A stretch of DNA of 64,000 nucleotides, from positions 124,001 through 188,000 of the forward strand of contig NZ_VJWL01000003.1 in the NCBI RefSeq assembly GCF_007096385.1. Direction: 5' to 3'. Both the position numbers and the translations under genes were made by a program. The notes under the pieces are model-generated. The model did no database searches, was not told the DNA's origin, and saw nothing but the letters and a program-made list of their open reading frames with translations. Positions 60,483-64,000 of this stretch are shown here, piece after piece. Source of the DNA: Aliidiomarina halalkaliphila. Its GTDB lineage: Bacteria > Pseudomonadota > Gammaproteobacteria > Enterobacterales > Alteromonadaceae. The number at the start of each line of letters is the position of its first letter. The stretch's first letter is position 1.

Positions 60483-61040
60483 ATGGGAATTCCAAAAATA
60501 ATGAGCGAAGATGTCGTTCTCCAATTTTGGTTTGAGGAATTATCGACAGAACAATGGTTTAAAAAAGACGATGCCTTAGATCAACTCATTACCGAGCGTT
60601 TTCAATCCCTGCACGCGTCGGCAGCGCAATGCGAACTTTTCCATTGGCGACATTCTCCGGAAGGGCGCTTGGCTGAAATTATTGTGCTCGATCAGTTTTC
60701 TCGAAATATTTACCGGGACCAACCAGGGGCCTTTGCGCAAGACGCATTAGCACTGGCGCTCGCACAAGAAGCCGTAGCTAATTGTGATGATAACCCTCTG
60801 ACAAGCATGCAGCGGGCATTTTTGTATATGCCCTATATGCATAGCGAATCCTTACCCATTCATGAAGTGGCGATGCGTTTGTATGACCAACCCGGGCTTG
60901 AAAATAACCTCGATTTCGAAATAAAACACCGAGATATTATTGCCCGTTTTGGGCGTTATCCCCACCGCAATAAGATACTGGGGCGTACCTCTACGCAAGA
61001 AGAAATCGAGTTTCTCACCCAACCTGGTTCGTCGTTTTAA
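60483..61040 (+). CDS. DUF924 protein
   Basis: Protein of 185 residues of the DUF924 family, an all-helical TPR-like group of unknown function: VLQFWFEELSTEQWFKKDDA, then GRLAEIIVLDQFSRNIYRDQ and GRYPHRNKILGRTSTQEE. The ATG at 60483 is used; a GTG at 60474 would add three residues. It precedes pldA by 21 bp on the same strand, so they may share a transcript. Confidence 0.88.
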   Translation: MGIPKIMSEDVVLQFWFEELSTEQWFKKDDALDQLITERFQSLHASAAQCELFHWRHSPEGRLAEIIVLDQFSRNIYRDQPGAFAQDALALALAQEAVANCDDNPLTSMQRAFLYMPYMHSESLPIHEVAMRLYDQPGLENNLDFEIKHRDIIARFGRYPHRNKILGRTSTQEEIEFLTQPGSSF

Positions 61041-61061
61041 CACTTAATCAAGGAGCAGAAG

Positions 61062-62003
61062 GTGCAAGGAAAATCAGGACGATGGCTATGTGCTTTTAGT
61101 ATTCTTTGCGCCTTCAGCACTGGAGCGCAGGCAGATCAAAGGCAGGTGGTGCCCGACGACGAGTTCGAACCCATTCCGCCGGCGGCTGAGCTTATTAATA
61201 TGTTTTGGGAGCTAGAGCCTGAACACAAGCGAGGCTTGTATCAAATTCGCACCTACCAAGCGAATTATATACTGCCGTATCATTACTCCACACGCATGAA
61301 CCATCAGCCCTCAAGCCCAACGCGGGGCCCTACAGAAGTAAATAATACCTACCGTAACGAAGAGGTTAAAATACAACTCTCATTGCGTACCAAATTACTG
61401 GAAGATTTCTTGCTTCCTAATGCTGATCTATGGGTGGCGTATAGCCAAACGTCGCTGTGGCAAGCATGGAACCATCAGGACTCCGCCCCCTTCCGCAGCA
61501 CCGATCACAACCCGGAGATTTTCTATGTGGTTCCAGTATCCCGTCGTTTTGACCCAATCCCAGGCACGTTGCGCCTGCAAATGCTGCGCTTTGGGTTAGC
61601 CCACGAGTCCAATGGCCAACGCGAACCGGAATCGCGCAGCTGGAATTATTGGTCGTTGAGTGGCGCCCTCGAGGTGAAGGGGTTATTGGTAGAAAGCACC
61701 TATAAATTGCGTATTCACGAAGATGATGACGACAACCCCGATCTTGTGCATTACCGAGGCAATCTGGATACGCGTATTGGCGGGTTACTCGGGGCTACGT
61801 CGTTTACGCTCACACGGGTATCGCCGAACTTGTCGATGAATCGAGGATCATGGCAACTGGATTTCACCCATCCGGTGCGCCGCAGTGTACCCGATGGCTT
61901 GCGTGTGCATTTGCAGATTTTCTCCGGATACGGCGAAACCCTGATCGATTATAACCATCGCCAAAACCGTATTGGCCTTGGCTTTGTGTTATTGAATCTT
62001 TAG
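61062..62003 (+). CDS. pldA: Outer-membrane phospholipase A
   Basis: OMPLA of 313 residues. Signal peptide (WLCAFSILCAFSTGAQAD), then the family signatures SLWQAWNHQDSAPFRSTDHN (WQ...N) and FGLAHESNGQREPESRSWNY, which hold catalytic His and Ser (HESNGQ). The barrel ends in FVLLNL. The enzyme hydrolyses mislocated phospholipids in the outer leaflet and needs calcium and dimerisation. GTG start at 61062 with AAGGAGCAGAAG upstream. It overlaps the next minus-strand gene by 4 bp. Confidence 0.93.
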   Translation: MQGKSGRWLCAFSILCAFSTGAQADQRQVVPDDEFEPIPPAAELINMFWELEPEHKRGLYQIRTYQANYILPYHYSTRMNHQPSSPTRGPTEVNNTYRNEEVKIQLSLRTKLLEDFLLPNADLWVAYSQTSLWQAWNHQDSAPFRSTDHNPEIFYVVPVSRRFDPIPGTLRLQMLRFGLAHESNGQREPESRSWNYWSLSGALEVKGLLVESTYKLRIHEDDDDNPDLVHYRGNLDTRIGGLLGATSFTLTRVSPNLSMNRGSWQLDFTHPVRRSVPDGLRVHLQIFSGYGETLIDYNHRQNRIGLGFVLLNL

Positions 62004-62476
62004 GTTGTCGGCTTCCGGCGTACGTACAAGGTTTTGTGAACCTTGGCGACCACGTCACCGCTGGTGTTCTTCACATATACTTTCCATTCAGGCAGCACTT
62101 TCTCGCCCCGATCAGCCGCGGCTTTAATTTCCGCAAGCTGGCTTTCGGTAATGGTAAATTCTGCATGCACTGTGCCCCGACCCGGGCTGACAAAATCAAT
62201 GTGCGCGGATTTATCCCAGACAATGTAATCACGCCCTAAGCGTTGCATGAGCAGCAACATATACATGGGATCAACCATGCTATAGAGGGAGCCGCCAAAG
62301 TGCGTGCCCACGTAATTTTTGTTGTACCAGTGCTGGCGCATTTCAACGCGCGCATGCATAAAATCATCACTGATCGACGTAATCCGAATACCCGCGCCAC
62401 GATACGGCCGGTACCAATTGAGTAAAAAACGTAATCCGCGGGCACTGTTGACCCAACGACGAATATATTTCCGCAT
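62000..62476 (-). CDS. DUF4442 hotdog-fold thioesterase-like protein
   Basis: Protein of 158 residues with a hotdog fold of the DUF4442 type: HARVEMRQHWYNKNYVGTHF, then FGGSLYSMVDPMYMLLLM (the central helix) and SAHIDFVSPGRGTVHAEFTI. Relatives are thioesterases acting on acyl-CoA, but activity is unproven. ATG at 62476. It is tail-to-tail with pldA, overlapping by 4 bp, and monocistronic. Confidence 0.85.
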   Translation of the reverse strand: MRKYIRRWVNSARGLRFLLNWYRPYRGAGIRITSISDDFMHARVEMRQHWYNKNYVGTHFGGSLYSMVDPMYMLLLMQRLGRDYIVWDKSAHIDFVSPGRGTVHAEFTITESQLAEIKAAADRGEKVLPEWKVYVKNTSGDVVAKVHKTLYVRRKPTT

Positions 62477-62678
62477 AACACCTTACAACTAATCGCTAAC
62501 TGATTGGACCAGTATGCCGCAAACAAAGGGAAATTAATAATACTAGTTCCCCACACGGCGCGAATTGACCGGTTAAATTGCAACCAACAAAACTTGCAAA
62601 AGCTGAGATTTGCGCCAAGCTTTTTCTAATCTGAATAATTATTGCATTGAAATTTATAAACTTTTGGGAGCCTAACAC

Positions 62679-63125
62679 GTGCTGTGGGTGCTATCGCTGC
62701 ATATTATTTTCCTGACGATCTGGGTTGCCGGTGCTTACTACGTACCTGTTGTTTTGGCGGGCGCGGGGCGTCATGAAAATAAATTTACCGATCCCCCGGC
62801 GGGCATCGATTCTATGGCCCGCTTTGTGTATACCCATATCGCGACCCCGGCAGCGCTGATCAGCATCACCGCGGGGAGTGTGGTGTTTTGGCTCAATCAA
62901 AGTGCGGAATTCTGGTTAATCGCTAAGCTCACGTTGGTGACTATGATGGCTGCATGCCAAGCCAGTATGGGATTGTTGATTATTCGGGTGGAGCGCAAAG
63001 AATACGCCAAAGTTCGTGTGCTCAGCTACAGCCTGATTGTGTTACTAAGCCTGCTCATTGCTGCGATTCTCTGGATCGTATTGGCAAAACCCGCCATACC
63101 GGAGAGCTTGCCATGGACATTGTAA
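62679..63125 (+). CDS. HemJ/CopD-like membrane protein
   Basis: Protein of 148 residues with four membrane helices (LWVLSLHIIFLTIWVAGAYY, then ATPAALISITAGSVVFWL and others). The histidine after helix start (SLHIIFLTIWVAGAYYVPVV) and the general layout resemble the CopD/HemJ group, which includes the heme-pathway enzyme HemJ. GTG start at 62679 with GGGAG upstream. The assignment is moderate; it could be an uncharacterised four-helix protein. It lies in the same direction as the cytochrome oxidase gene. Confidence 0.6.
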   Translation: MLWVLSLHIIFLTIWVAGAYYVPVVLAGAGRHENKFTDPPAGIDSMARFVYTHIATPAALISITAGSVVFWLNQSAEFWLIAKLTLVTMMAACQASMGLLIIRVERKEYAKVRVLSYSLIVLLSLLIAAILWIVLAKPAIPESLPWTL

Positions 63126-63133
63126 TCGATGCC

Positions 63134-63613
63134 CTAAGGGCGAACATCCCGCTGGGTGGCTTCTTTGACGTCGACACCGACCCCATATTCATACACCAGC
63201 TGCGCCCCCAGAAATCCGGTGATTTTTATCAGGCCGAGGGTAAGAAAGCTCATGTAAATTCCCCACGGCCAAATATTCACCGCCGCATCTTCCCAACGCA
63301 GCATCAAGTTAAAGGCCGCCAAACTCAGCATCATGACCGCCAAAATACCGTGAGCCCATGCCGTAACCAACTTGCGGATCCTGCGCACGGTAAACAAATC
63401 AATGGAGCCGGCGATACCGGAAAGCACACCGAAGCCCACACCTACACATGCCAACCAATAACTGGCACGGGCCCAGAAAGCGTCACCGGTTACCACAAAA
63501 GCGACATCCGAAGCGACCAGCATCACCAAAGCGGCAATGGGAAAGTGAATCAACGCGGGATGCAAGGGGTGACCCAAAACCGAGGCGCGACTTTCAATTT
63601 TAGCGGTGGGCAT
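63134..63613 (-). CDS. DUF2231 membrane protein
   Basis: Protein of 159 residues of the DUF2231 family, four membrane helices: VLGHPLHPALIHFPIAALVM with the characteristic HPLHPxLIHFP motif, then ACVGVGFGVLSGIAGSIDLF and others. Function unknown; the family often neighbours oxidase and cytochrome genes, as here. ATG at 63613 with AAGGAGA upstream, preferred over 63643. It is divergent from the cytochrome oxidase gene. Confidence 0.88.
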   Translation of the reverse strand: MPTAKIESRASVLGHPLHPALIHFPIAALVMLVASDVAFVVTGDAFWARASYWLACVGVGFGVLSGIAGSIDLFTVRRIRKLVTAWAHGILAVMMLSLAAFNLMLRWEDAAVNIWPWGIYMSFLTLGLIKITGFLGAQLVYEYGVGVDVKEATQRDVRP

Positions 63614-63684
63614 GCGTTCTCCTTGATAACAGGTGTCGCTCAATTGGTACGCTGCAATCCATCATTATTGCAAGGGGAGGCCAA

Positions 63685-64000
63685 TGCGACTGTATGACTC
63701 TAGCCTAGCAAAAATTTTGTGTGCCGCCAGTATCTTACTGCTTACTGGTTGTTCGGGGCCGTTTTCGACCTTGGATCCGGCAGGCCCGTCTGCACACATG
63801 GTGAAGCTCCTGTGGTGGGGTATGTTTTGGTTTAGTCTCGTGGTTTCAGTGGTGCTGTTTGTCTGGTGGTGGCATGCGATGCACCGGGATGGTGGCGATG
63901 TAGAGCAAGACAAGGCCCAAAAGGCGCTGAATAAGTGGGTTTGGTACGGTGGCATTGGTTTACCCACATTCGCCATTACTTTGCTGCTGATTTTCGGAAT
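63685..64000 (+). CDS. coxB: Cytochrome c oxidase subunit II, N-terminal part (cut by window edge)
   Basis: The first 105 residues are visible in an open frame to the window end. A lipobox LLLTGC (Cys23) is followed by SGPFSTLDPAGPSA, the usual opening of lipoprotein-type (caa3-like) subunit II, then two membrane helices (LWWGMFWFSLVVSVVLFVWW and FAITLLLIFG at the end). The copper-A domain must lie to the right. ATG at 63685 with AGGGGAGG before it. The gene probably opens a terminal oxidase operon. Confidence 0.85.

Overview
This is a chromosomal window from a Gram-negative gammaproteobacterium, probably marine or another free-living aquatic heterotroph. The evidence is the gene set: MipA/OmpV and PldA outer-membrane proteins, HipA/YjjJ kinases, LysR regulators, c-di-GMP proteins, ArfB, SRAP, and the start of a lipoprotein-type cytochrome c oxidase subunit II at the right edge. 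The exact genus cannot be read from the sequence. No rRNA, tRNA or CRISPR array was recognised.

Positions 1 to about 20,470 form an integrated mobile island that looks like a defence island. It opens with the C-terminal end of a P4-type tyrosine integrase. It then carries a HEPN protein, a type III-like restriction-modification pair (mod, res), an AlpA-type regulator, a stand-alone LytTR regulator, a RadC-like JAB protein, a short second tyrosine recombinase and a complete retron: promoter, msr-msd RNA with a perfect 13-bp a1/a2 pair, and a reverse transcriptase fused to a TOPRIM domain, as in Retron-Eco2/Ec67. An AAA ATPase plus subtilase pair (IetAS type), an inovirus Gp2-like protein with HUH-endonuclease signatures, DNA-binding proteins and a second HEPN (AbiU2-like) protein follow. 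The right boundary probably lies near 20,445-20,660, marked by a 12-bp tandem repeat and a strong terminator.

Positions 20,660 to 64,000 look like ordinary chromosome made of many short transcription units: envelope proteins (MipA, PldA, SIMPL, lipoproteins), two HipA-family loci (yjjJ and hipBA), small conserved families (DUF2892, CPXCG, DUF962, DUF1653, DUF2165, DUF924, DUF2231, DUF4442), redox and stress genes (pirin plus isochorismatase hydrolase next to a divergent LysR; DODA dioxygenase plus sirtuin; catalase-like peroxidase plus cytochrome b561), nucleic-acid genes (SRAP, 3-methyladenine glycosylase, DEDDh exonuclease, ArfB) and a three-gene c-di-GMP cluster. In that cluster the only protein with an intact GGEEF motif is broken by a 4-bp CAGT duplication.

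Two families of intergenic palindromes stand out. Family A (CCAACGC-N3-GCGTTGG and variants) is found only between 27.8 and 34.7 kb. Family B (core CCCC-A/T-GGGG inside an element of about 30 bp) is found only between 35.8 and 60.3 kb. Family B has 13 copies, and in five of its six pairs the centres are exactly 45 bp apart. I know of no description of this 45-bp paired architecture; with the retron it is the most interesting structure in the window. Gene remnants (an outer-membrane protein tail beside hipBA, a SnoaL-like tail at 27.2 kb) show recent turnover.
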